A DNA stretch of 64,000 nt from Curtobacterium caseinilyticum. GTDB lineage: Bacteria; Actinomycetota; Actinomycetes; Actinomycetales; Microbacteriaceae. This document shows positions 49,664-56,890 of this stretch, piece by piece (the stretch's first letter is position 1; every line of letters starts with the position of its first letter). Under the pieces are notes generated by a model. The model made no database searches, was not told the origin of the DNA, and saw nothing but the letters and a program-made list of their open reading frames with translations. The DNA lies in assembly GCF_030363035.1 (NCBI RefSeq), contig NZ_JAUCMN010000004.1:62001-126000 (forward strand). The letters run 5' to 3'. A program made the translations under genes and the position numbers.

Positions 49664-51193
49664 TCAGGCTGCGGGGCCCGCGGTGAGGGTGACCGTGACG
49701 GTCTTCGCCGCGCCGGAGGCGTCGGTGTAGCCGACCACGACCTCGTCGCCCACCGCGTGCGACTGCACCGCGGCGGTCAGCGCCTCGCTGCTCGTCACCG
49801 CCGTGCCGTCGAGGCTCGTGATCGTGTCGCCGGCCACCAGGCCGGCAGCAGCCGCACCGGAACCCTCGACCGTGCCCGCGACCGCGACGCCGCTGCCGGT
49901 CTGCGTCGTGGCGCCCGACCCGACCTGCACGCCGAGGAACGCCGGCAACCCGATCGTGATCGTGTCCGAGGACTCCCCGGCGAGGATCTTGTCGGCGATC
50001 GCCTTCGCGGTGGTGATCGGGATCGCGTACCCGGTCACCTCGGCGGACCCGGAGGACGCGGCCGTGGCCATCCCGACGACCTCGCCCTCGCTGTCGAGGA
50101 CCGGCCCGCCCGAGTCACCCGACACGATGTCGGCGGCCACCTCGATCAGGCCCTGCAGCGACTCGGTCCCGGTACCGGTCTCGCTCTGCACCTGGATGTC
50201 CTGGTCGAGCGCGGTGACCGTGCCCGTGGCGGCGACGAGGTTGCCGGTGCCCTCGGCGTTGCCGACGTCGGTGACGGTGTCACCCGTCGACGGCTCGCCG
50301 TCGTCGTCGAGCGTCACGGTGGACAGCCCCGACGCGCCCTTCAGCTTCAGCACGGCGACGTCGTGCGTGGCGTCGGTGCCGACGACCTCGGCCGCGTACT
50401 CCTTGCCCGTGGTCTCGTCGGTGACGGTGATGCTCGTCGCGCCCTGCACGACGTGGTTGTTCGTCAGGACCGTGCCGTTCGCGGTCAGGATCATCCCGGT
50501 GCCGGCTGCCCGCGACGACGTGTCGTAGTTCAACACGGTGTCGATCGTCACGACGCCCTGCTCCTGTTCGGTCGTCGCCGGTGTCGCCGCGGACTCGGTG
50601 GTCGTCCCGGAGCCGGTGCCGGTCCCGCTGCCCTCCCCGGCGCCGCCGGCGCCGTAGCCGGGGACCGTGAACCCGTTCGTCCCGCCGTCGGTGCTCCCGC
50701 CCGTGCCGCCCCCGCCCGGCAGCGTCGTGGTGCCCTGCGACTGGCTCGAGGTCGTGGTCGTGCCCTGCGAGGAGAGCCCGAACGCCGTCCCGCCCGCGGC
50801 ACCGACGATCGCGAGCGCCGCGACACTCGAGCCGATCACGAGTCCGAGTCGACGGGGGCGCTTGCCGCCGGCGTGGTCAGCGGTCGCGGCGCCGTGGACC
50901 CACGCGTACTGCGACCCGCCCGGGGCACCGGCGCCAGCAGTGGAGCCGACCTGGTCGGCGCTGACCTGTGCGGCGCCGACCGGTGCACTGCCGCCCATCG
51001 CGGTGCTGCCGACCAGGTAGGGACCGCGTCCGTCCGGGGTCCAGGCGTACGGGCCCGAGCCGTCGGACCCGTAGAGGTACGGGCCGCTGCCGTCGAAGGC
51101 GTACGCCGGACGAAGGGTGGCGGGGTCTGCGTGCGGGGCCTCCCGGTCGGGGCGGTCGGTCGCGCGCTGGTCGTCGGCGGGGTTCTCGTTCAT
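49664..51193 (-). CDS. HtrA/DegP-type serine protease with PDZ domain
   Basis: A 509-residue membrane-anchored protease. Residues 1-110 are cytoplasmic and hold three DG-x-GPY repeats (residues 34-59) in a Gly/Tyr-rich head; one span lies at about 116-140, then a Gly/Thr/Ser linker. The trypsin-like domain shows NNHVV (His247), THDVAVLKL (Asp278) and GDSGGPV (Ser361), a complete catalytic triad, so it should be active outside the membrane in protein quality control. A PDZ domain follows (FLGVQVGSGATTQTGSGVAVAGTVEGSGAAAAGLVAGDTITSLDG). ATG 51193; divergent from the siderophore permease genes. Confidence 0.93.
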   Translation of the reverse strand: MNENPADDQRATDRPDREAPHADPATLRPAYAFDGSGPYLYGSDGSGPYAWTPDGRGPYLVGSTAMGGSAPVGAAQVSADQVGSTAGAGAPGGSQYAWVHGAATADHAGGKRPRRLGLVIGSSVAALAIVGAAGGTAFGLSSQGTTTTSSQSQGTTTLPGGGGTGGSTDGGTNGFTVPGYGAGGAGEGSGTGTGSGTTTESAATPATTEQEQGVVTIDTVLNYDTSSRAAGTGMILTANGTVLTNNHVVQGATSITVTDETTGKEYAAEVVGTDATHDVAVLKLKGASGLSTVTLDDDGEPSTGDTVTDVGNAEGTGNLVAATGTVTALDQDIQVQSETGTGTESLQGLIEVAADIVSGDSGGPVLDSEGEVVGMATAASSGSAEVTGYAIPITTAKAIADKILAGESSDTITIGLPAFLGVQVGSGATTQTGSGVAVAGTVEGSGAAAAGLVAGDTITSLDGTAVTSSEALTAAVQSHAVGDEVVVGYTDASGAAKTVTVTLTAGPAA

Positions 51194-51363
51194 GGGGGCT
51201 CTCCGGTCGTCCGTCGACCACCCGTGGGGTGGCGATCCGTTCCTCGACGTCCCGGTCGGGCGTCGACGGAGACCAGTACAGGAGCCGGACCCAAGACGAG
51301 CCTATGAACGAACCCGGTGGCTGCTCCGGGCTTCCTCGGGGGCCGCCGTACGGGCCCACGCGG

Positions 51364-51377
51364 TTAGGCTTGCCTCA
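51364..51377 (+). promoter_or_regulatory. DtxR/IdeR-type iron box
   Basis: TTAGGCTTGCCTCA directly upstream (7 bases) of the first permease ATG matches TTAGG-N4-CCTAA with one change. Such boxes repress siderophore genes when Fe2+ loads DtxR/IdeR. The location over the start region fits promoter or start-site blocking. Confidence 0.75.
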
Positions 51378-51383
51378 CCTCCC

Positions 51384-52436
51384 ATGCGCGCGCCCTCACC
51401 CCGAACCCCCGTCCTGCGACCCCGACCGGAGCCGGCGTCCCGCTCCCGGCTCGTCGGCGCCGCGGTGGTCGCCGTCGTCGCGCTCGTCGTGGCCGTGGCG
51501 CTGTCCGTCGCGTTCGGGTCGCGTCCCATCCCGCTCGGCACCGTCCTCGACGTCGTGCTGCACCCGGACCGGCAGGACGACGTCGGCCTCATCGTGCTCG
51601 GCAACCGGGTGCCCCGGACGGTCGTGGGGCTCCTGGCGGGGGCTGCGCTCGGCGTCGCCGGCGCGGTGATGCAGGGGGTCACGCGGAACCCGCTCGCCGA
51701 CCCGAGCGTCCTCGGCATCAACGCCGGAGCCGCCCTCGCCGTCGTCGTCGGCATCGCGGTCTTCGGCATCAGCGGCACGGCCGCCTACCTGCCCTTAGCG
51801 TTCGTCGGTGCCGGTCTCGCCGCCCTGCTCGTCTACGGGGTCGCGGCCGTCGCCCGGCGCGGGCTGTCGCCCGTCGGGCTCGCGCTGGCCGGTGCGGTCG
51901 TCGCGGCCGCGCTGTCCTCGGTCACCACGGCCGTCCTGGTCTCGAGCCAGAGCCTGCTCGACCAGCTGCGCTTCTGGCAGGTCGGCGCGCTCGCCGGGAA
52001 GGACCTCGGCACCGCCGGCGTCATCGCCGTCCCCGTGCTCGTCGGACTGGTCGTCGCCGCCGGGCTCGGGCGCTCCCTCAACACCCTCGCGCTCGGTGAC
52101 GAGCTGGCGGCGTCCCTCGGGCAGCGCGTGGTGCTCGTCCGGGTCGTCGGCGGCGTCGTGACGGTGCTGCTGGCGGGCTCGGCCGTGGCCGCGGCCGGCC
52201 CGATCGCGTTCGTCGGTCTCGCCGTCCCGCACGCCGTCCGCCGCCTGAGCGGACCGGACCAACGGTGGACGATCCTCCTGTCCGCCCTGGTGGCACCCGC
52301 ACTCCTGCTCGTCGCCGACGTGATCGGGCGCGTCGTCGCGTACCCGGGGGAGCTGCAGGTGGGGATCGTCACCGCGCTCATCGGGGCGCCGGTGTTCATC
52401 TGGCTCGTCCGGTCGCGGGTGGTGACCGGCCTGTGA
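51384..52436 (+). CDS. FecCD-family iron-siderophore ABC permease 1
   Basis: A 350-residue protein with about nine to ten spans. RVPRTVVGLLAGAALGVAGAVMQGVTRNPLADPSVLGINAGAALAVVVG is the diagnostic FecCD block and LGDELAASLGQRVVLVR with GPIAFVGLAVPHAVRRLSGPDQRW the cytoplasmic loop that contacts the ATPase. ATG 51384 follows an iron box. It would form half of a heterodimeric Fe3+-siderophore channel with the next gene, whose GTG overlaps its TGA. Confidence 0.93.
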   Translation: MRAPSPRTPVLRPRPEPASRSRLVGAAVVAVVALVVAVALSVAFGSRPIPLGTVLDVVLHPDRQDDVGLIVLGNRVPRTVVGLLAGAALGVAGAVMQGVTRNPLADPSVLGINAGAALAVVVGIAVFGISGTAAYLPLAFVGAGLAALLVYGVAAVARRGLSPVGLALAGAVVAAALSSVTTAVLVSSQSLLDQLRFWQVGALAGKDLGTAGVIAVPVLVGLVVAAGLGRSLNTLALGDELAASLGQRVVLVRVVGGVVTVLLAGSAVAAAGPIAFVGLAVPHAVRRLSGPDQRWTILLSALVAPALLLVADVIGRVVAYPGELQVGIVTALIGAPVFIWLVRSRVVTGL

Positions 52437-53413
52437 GCGCCGTCCGCCGCGAGGTCACCGTCCTCGGTGCGGTCCTCCTGCTCCTCGTCGCCCTCGTGCT
52501 CGTGGGGCTCGGGGTCGGGGAGATCCCGCTCTCGCCGCTGCAGGTCGCCGGAGCACTCGTCGGGCACGGCGACACCGTGTCGGACTTCGTCGTGGGACAG
52601 CTCCGCGGGCCCCGGGTGGCGGGTGCCGTGCTCGTGGGTGCCGCCCTCGGTGCCGCCGGTGGGATCGTGCAGAGCGTCGTCCGCAACCCGATCGCCAGCC
52701 CCGACGTCATCGGCATCACCTCGGGCGCGAGCGCTTCGGGACTGACCGCGATCGTGCTCTTCGGTGCCGGCGGCGGCGTCCTGTTCGGCTCGGTGGTCGT
52801 CGGCGCCGTCCTGGTGTCGGTCGCGATCGCCGCGCTGTCCTGGCGTCGGGGGATCACCGGCAACCGCGTCGTGCTCGTCGGCATCGGCGTCGCAGCGATC
52901 TGCCTGAGCATCACCGGGTGGATGCTCACCGCCGGCACCGTGCAGCAGGCGGGCACGGCGCTCCTGTGGCTCTCGGGCAGCCTGAACGCCGTCGACCGCA
53001 CCCTCGTCGGTGTCCTCGGCGTCGCCGTCGTCGTGCTGCTCAGCGCGGCGCTGGTGCAGTCGCGCCGGCTCACGGTCCTGGCCCTCGGTGACGAGGTCGC
53101 CGCGGCCCTCGGGCTCCGGCCGGACCGGGCGAAGGTGCTCCTGCTCCTGACGGCGGTCCTCCTGACCGCAGGTGCGGTTGCGACCGCGGGGCCGGTGGCG
53201 TTCGTCGCGCTCATGGCCGCGCCGATCGCCCGCCGGCTCGTCGGGAACGGTCGCGTCGCGCTCGGGGCGGTCGCGGCCGTCGGCGCGGTGATCACGCTCG
53301 CGAGCGACCTGGTTGCGCAGTTCGCGATCCCGGGCAACGCCCTGCCCGTCGGGGTGGTGACCGGCGTGGTCGGCGCGCCGTACCTGCTCTGGCTGCTGGC
53401 GCGCGGGCGCTGA
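52433..53413 (+). CDS. FecCD-family iron-siderophore ABC permease 2
   Basis: A 326-residue partner of the preceding permease, started by GTG 52433 within a GTGA overlap. RGPRVAGAVLVGAALGAAGGIVQSVVRNPIASPDVIGITSGASASGLTAIVLFG, LGDEVAAALGLRPDRAKVLLLL and GPVAFVALMAAPIARRLVGNGRVAL are the same family blocks. No substrate-binding protein and no ATPase gene follows within the operon: the next gene 296 bp away is an FHA protein. The missing parts must be encoded elsewhere. Confidence 0.93.
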   Translation: MSAVRREVTVLGAVLLLLVALVLVGLGVGEIPLSPLQVAGALVGHGDTVSDFVVGQLRGPRVAGAVLVGAALGAAGGIVQSVVRNPIASPDVIGITSGASASGLTAIVLFGAGGGVLFGSVVVGAVLVSVAIAALSWRRGITGNRVVLVGIGVAAICLSITGWMLTAGTVQQAGTALLWLSGSLNAVDRTLVGVLGVAVVVLLSAALVQSRRLTVLALGDEVAAALGLRPDRAKVLLLLTAVLLTAGAVATAGPVAFVALMAAPIARRLVGNGRVALGAVAAVGAVITLASDLVAQFAIPGNALPVGVVTGVVGAPYLLWLLARGR

Positions 53414-53709
53414 CCCGGGGTGCCGGGGCTGGACCGACGGGGCGCTGGTCCGGCGGTCCTGTGGCCTTGCCTGTGCGGTTCCGGTCGCCTGGTGCGGTCC
53501 CGGTCGCCTGGCGCGGTTCCGGTCTGGAGGCGCGGTGCGGTCCTGCCCCGCGCCTCCCGTCCGTCAGCGGTGCGAGCCCCGTGCATCGGCCGAGTGGCGG
53601 AGGTGCGTTCGCTGAGCGCGAGCAGCGGAGTTCTCCCCAACCCCGTTCGGGGCTCCCGCACGGTCACCCGTTTCCGATACGCTGGTGCGCCAAGAGGAGG
53701 AGGTCCACG
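53414..53709. other. 296-bp spacer between permease operon and garA
   Basis: No gene seen. It contains copy E of the GGACGGGAGGC hairpin (53526-53557) and, near the garA start, a TACGCT hexamer at 53678-53683 suitable as a -10 element, followed by AGGAGGAGGT before ATG 53710. GGTTCCGGTCGCCTGG-like short direct repeats occur at about 53477-53524. Confidence 0.55.
53526..53557. terminator. GGACGGGAGGC inverted repeat, copy E (degenerate)
   Basis: Core arms GGAGGCGCGG (53526-53535) and CCGCGCCTCC (53548-53557) are perfect; extending outward the right side keeps the family sequence CCTCCCGTCCG while the left has two changes (GGTCTGGAGG). It probably terminates the permease transcript 112 bp after its stop. 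Confidence 0.6.
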
Positions 53710-54189
53710 ATGCCAGAGCCAGTGGTCCCGCAGTCGGGTGGTCAGAAGACACCGGAACAGCGGCTGGTCGACACGACCCTGACCTTCAGCATGGACATGG
53801 GAGCGGCGCTCACCGCCGAGTCCGGTGTCTCGACCGAGGAGCGTGACGCGGTCAACGCGCTGCCGTCCGGTTCGGCGTTGCTCGTGGTCCGGCGTGGTCC
53901 CAACGTCGGTGCGCGGTTCCTCCTGGACTCCGACGTCACGACGGCCGGACGCCACCCCGACGCGGACATCTTCCTCGACGACGTCACCGTGTCCCGGAAG
54001 CACGCACAGTTCCTCCGCCACGGCACCGCGTTCAGCGTCAAGGACAACGGGTCGCTCAACGGCACGTACTTCGACGGTGCGCGCATCGACGAGGCACTGC
54101 TCACCGACGGTGCCGAGGTCCAGGTCGGCAAGTTCCGGCTGACGTTCTACGCCTCCCGGGTCGACCTGGCGCGCCTGGCGAACGCGTAG
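53710..54189 (+). CDS. garA: FHA-domain regulator GarA/OdhI
   Basis: A 159-residue protein with a strong AGGAGGAGGT site before ATG 53710. The FHA fold spans about residues 56-150: VVRRGPNVGARFLLDSDVTTAGRHPDADIFLDDVTVSRKHAQFLRHGTAFSVKDNGSLNGTYFDGARI, with the phosphothreonine-binding Arg (GRH), Ser (VSRKH) and Asn (SLNGT). The N-terminal tail has DTTLTF with T22 and T23 where GarA/OdhI carries the ETTS site phosphorylated by Ser/Thr kinases. In relatives it inhibits 2-oxoglutarate dehydrogenase and steers glutamate metabolism. Its TAG overlaps the next GTG. Confidence 0.93.
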   Translation: MPEPVVPQSGGQKTPEQRLVDTTLTFSMDMGAALTAESGVSTEERDAVNALPSGSALLVVRRGPNVGARFLLDSDVTTAGRHPDADIFLDDVTVSRKHAQFLRHGTAFSVKDNGSLNGTYFDGARIDEALLTDGAEVQVGKFRLTFYASRVDLARLANA

Positions 54190-54893
54190 TGGCTGCGCGG
54201 TCCGCCGCGGCCCGAGCCGGGGCCGCGGTGCCGGACCTGCTCACCATCGGGCAGGTCATCGCCCGGTTGAAGCCGGAGTTCCCGGACCTGTCCAGCTCGA
54301 AGCTCCGGTTCCTCGAGGAACGCGAGCTCGTCACGCCGATCCGGACCGCCAGCGGGTACCGGAAGTTCTCGGCGGCCGACGTCGAACGGCTCCGGATCGT
54401 GCTCGGGCTCCAGCGTGACCACTACCTGCCGCTGAAGGTGATCAAGGACTACCTGGCCGACCTCGATGCGGGCCGCGAGCCGGTCCTGCCGGGTGGTGGG
54501 GATGCACCGAAGCCGTCGATCCTCGGTCGCGAGCGCCGGTACACCCGCGACGAGACGGTCCGCGCCGCGGGCGCCTCGCCGATGCTGCTCTCCGACGCTG
54601 TCTCCGCGTCCCTGCTCCCCGCGGCCGACACCTACGGGGACGACGCCGTCGCGGTGCTCAAGGCACTGGTCGAACTGCAGCGCACCGGCATCGAACCACG
54701 CCACCTGCGGTCCATGCGGGGCGTGGTCGAGCGCGAGGTCGGGCTCATCGAGTCGGCCCTCATGCCGGTGTCCCGACGTGGTGACGCCACGTCACGTGCG
54801 AAGGCCACCGAGTTGGCGCGCGAGATCGCCGGCCAGCTCGAGGTCGTCCGCACCGCGCTGGTGCGTGCGGCCATCGGTCGGCTCGACGCATGA
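54189..54893 (+). CDS. ftsR: MerR-family regulator FtsR
   Basis: A 234-residue protein started by GTG 54189 in a TAGTG overlap with garA. LLTIGQVIARLKPEFPDLSSSKLRFLEERELVTPIRTASGYRKFSAADVERLRIVLGLQRDHYLPLKVIKDYLADLDAG is the MerR-like winged helix in the form seen in FtsR (Rv1828), and LLSDAVSASLLPAADTYGDDAVAVLKALVELQRTGIEPRHLRSMRGVVERE is its effector-free C-terminal part. In Corynebacterium FtsR activates ftsZ; the garA-ftsR order is conserved there and in mycobacteria. Confidence 0.92.
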   Translation: MAARSAAARAGAAVPDLLTIGQVIARLKPEFPDLSSSKLRFLEERELVTPIRTASGYRKFSAADVERLRIVLGLQRDHYLPLKVIKDYLADLDAGREPVLPGGGDAPKPSILGRERRYTRDETVRAAGASPMLLSDAVSASLLPAADTYGDDAVAVLKALVELQRTGIEPRHLRSMRGVVEREVGLIESALMPVSRRGDATSRAKATELAREIAGQLEVVRTALVRAAIGRLDA

Positions 54894-55092
54894 CGAGCAG
54901 TCCGGGGACGTCGGCGGGACCCCGAGGCCCTGTCGGTCGTCGGTGGTCGAGGCGTATCGTCGACACGCCGGACGCGCCGGAGCGGATGTGCCGCGTGCGG
55001 AGCACCCGAGTCGCTACCGTGGACCTCGGAACAACTCTCAACCCGTCGTTGAACCTTCGGGTGGGAGCTCGAACGTCGTGGAAGGCATGCAC

Positions 55093-55653
55093 ATGAGTGG
55101 GACTGACACCCCCGGTACCGAGTCCGAGATGACCCGGTACGACCTCGGTCTGCTCTTCACCGACGGCCTCCCCGAGCACGACGAGCAGAACGGCTACCGC
55201 GGCACCGTCGCCGCGCGGGCAGCCGGCATCTCGTACCGCCAGCTCGACTACTGGGCCCGTACCGAGCTCGTCCAGCCGACCATCCGCGGTGCAGCCGGCT
55301 CCGGATCGCAGCGGCTCTACGGCTTCCGCGACATCCTCGTCCTCAAGCTCGTCAAGCGACTCCTCGACACCGGCATCTCGCTGCAGCAGATCCGGACGGC
55401 GGTGAACCAGCTCCGCGAGTCGGGCGTGTCCGACCTGGCCCAGACGACGCTGATGTCCGACGGTGCCTCGGTCTACCTGTGCACCTCGGACGACGAGGTC
55501 ATCGACCTCGTGTCCCGCGGTCAGGGCGTCTTCGGCATCGCCGTCGGCAAGGTCCTCCGTGAGGTCGAGAGCTCCCTCGTCGAGCTCGACGCCACTCCGG
55601 CGGCCGACCCCGACGACGAGCTCGCCGCCCGCCGCGCCACCCGCGCTTCCTGA
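55093..55653 (+). CDS. MerR-family regulator, Rv1830-like
   Basis: A 186-residue protein. ATG 55093 is preferred over ATG 55087 because GGAAGG is seven bases before it. YRGTVAARAAGISYRQLDYWARTELVQPTIRGAAGSGSQRLYGFRDILVLKLVKRLLDTGISLQQIRTAVNQLRESGV is the MerR domain, close to the second MerR gene of the mycobacterial garA cluster (Rv1830), followed by an ASVYLCTSDDEVIDLVSRGQGVFGIAVGKVLREVE domain. In mycobacteria a DUF151 bifunctional nuclease gene lies between ftsR and this gene; here only 199 bp without a gene separate them. Confidence 0.92.
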   Translation: MSGTDTPGTESEMTRYDLGLLFTDGLPEHDEQNGYRGTVAARAAGISYRQLDYWARTELVQPTIRGAAGSGSQRLYGFRDILVLKLVKRLLDTGISLQQIRTAVNQLRESGVSDLAQTTLMSDGASVYLCTSDDEVIDLVSRGQGVFGIAVGKVLREVESSLVELDATPAADPDDELAARRATRAS

Positions 55654-56017
55654 CCTCCGCCGCAGCTCCACCCCGCTCGCGACCGAGCCGTTCCTGCGAC
55701 ACTCGGCGCTCCCTGCCGACGAGTGCTGCCCGCTCAGCGCGACACTCATGGCGCGTCCTGCGCACTCGCTGACCGGCGCCGAGCCCGTCCCGAGGCGGTC
55801 GTCCTTCGATCAGTGTCACGGAACGGGCGAGGAAGCCCGCGCGCGCACCCTCGAGCGGGACGGACGCGTCGCTGGGCGTGCATCGTCGAGCGGGCAGGAC
55901 ATGCCGCGCGGGCATCGTCCAGCGGGCAGGACCAGTCGCTGACGGCCGCCGAGCGAGACGGAAACGGCCCGCTCGGCGAAGCCGAACGGGCCGTGCAGGG
56001 CCGCAGCCGCCGCCGCG
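55654..56017. other. 364-bp stretch without gene between convergent MerR and ParA genes
   Basis: Open frames here have poor third-position bias and no domains. It contains two copies of GCATCGTC[G/C]AGCGGGCAGGAC at 55880-55900 and 55912-55932, an earlier partial copy near 55851, and a terminator hairpin at 55964-55994. Confidence 0.55.
55964..55994 (-). terminator. Terminator of parA-like gene
   Basis: ACGGCCCG-C-TCGGC paired with GCCGA-A-CGGGCCGT, 13 pairs with one mismatch and a GAA loop, 24 bases beyond the stop of the minus-strand gene at 56018. Confidence 0.7.
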
Positions 56018-56830
56018 CTAGGCTGCGCCGCCCTCGGCGTACGGGCCGATCTTGCCCGTGCGCATGATGCGCTCGAGCAGCTGGTCGAAGTTCTTCGCCA
56101 TCTCCTGCGCCGACTCACCCGGCCACACGTGCAACGGCTTCGCCGCACCCTGCGCCTGCTGCAGCGACGTGCGCTCCGGCAGCTGCGGCGAGAGCACGAG
56201 CGGGCCGAACATGTCGCGGAGCTCCTTGATGCGGAACTGGTGCTCGAGCGACTGCACGCGGGCACGGTTCACGATGATGCCGAGCGGCTGCAGACGGGGG
56301 GAGAGCCCACGGCGGATCTCCTCGATCGCGCGGAGGGCTCGGTCGGCGGCGGCCACGGAGAACAGGCCCGGCTCGGTGACGACCGTCACGCGGTCCGAGG
56401 CGGCCCAGGCCGTCCGGGTGAGCGCGTTGAGGGACGGCGCACAGTCGATGAGGACCAGCTCGTAGTCCTGCTCGACGTTGGCGAGCGCCTCCTCCAGCTT
56501 CCAGATGTCCCGGATCGAGGGGTGGGGTCCGTCGAAGTTGATCGCCGAGGGGGAGCCGACGAGCACGTCGACCTTGCCCTGGGAGCCCTTCGTCCACCCG
56601 GACGGAGCGATCGCCTGCCGGACGATCTTCTCCTTCGGGTTCTCGAGGACGTCGGCGACGTTGAGGTGGCCGGAGATGTCGATGTCGAGGCCCGTGGAGA
56701 CGTCGGACTGCGGGTCGAGGTCCACCACCAGCGTGCGCAGTCCCTTGGCGAACGCGGCCGAAGTCAGGCCGAGCGTCACCGTCGTCTTTCCGACACCACC
56801 CTTGAGGGAGCTCACGCTGAGTACATGCAC
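56018..56830 (-). CDS. Orphan ParA-family ATPase
   Basis: A 270-residue deviant Walker ATPase: VSSLKGGVGKTTVTLGL (signature Lys10 and Walker A 10-17), VVDLDPQSDVSTGLD (switch I/Walker A') and LVLIDCAPSLNALTRTAW (Walker B). Later blocks PGLFSVAAADRALRAIEEIR and PERTSLQQAQGAAKPLHVWP are typical of chromosomal ParA-like proteins. There is no parB or parS-like repeat nearby, so this is an orphan, perhaps like PldP of corynebacteria, positioning some cargo rather than a chromosome. GTG start at 56830; divergent from pyruvate carboxylase across 60 bp. Confidence 0.92.
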   Translation of the reverse strand: MHVLSVSSLKGGVGKTTVTLGLTSAAFAKGLRTLVVDLDPQSDVSTGLDIDISGHLNVADVLENPKEKIVRQAIAPSGWTKGSQGKVDVLVGSPSAINFDGPHPSIRDIWKLEEALANVEQDYELVLIDCAPSLNALTRTAWAASDRVTVVTEPGLFSVAAADRALRAIEEIRRGLSPRLQPLGIIVNRARVQSLEHQFRIKELRDMFGPLVLSPQLPERTSLQQAQGAAKPLHVWPGESAQEMAKNFDQLLERIMRTGKIGPYAEGGAA

Positions 56831-56890
56831 GGTGAGCCACGTTACCGCCAGTAGGGTTGTGACACCTCAACCCGGGCTGAAAGGGACGTC

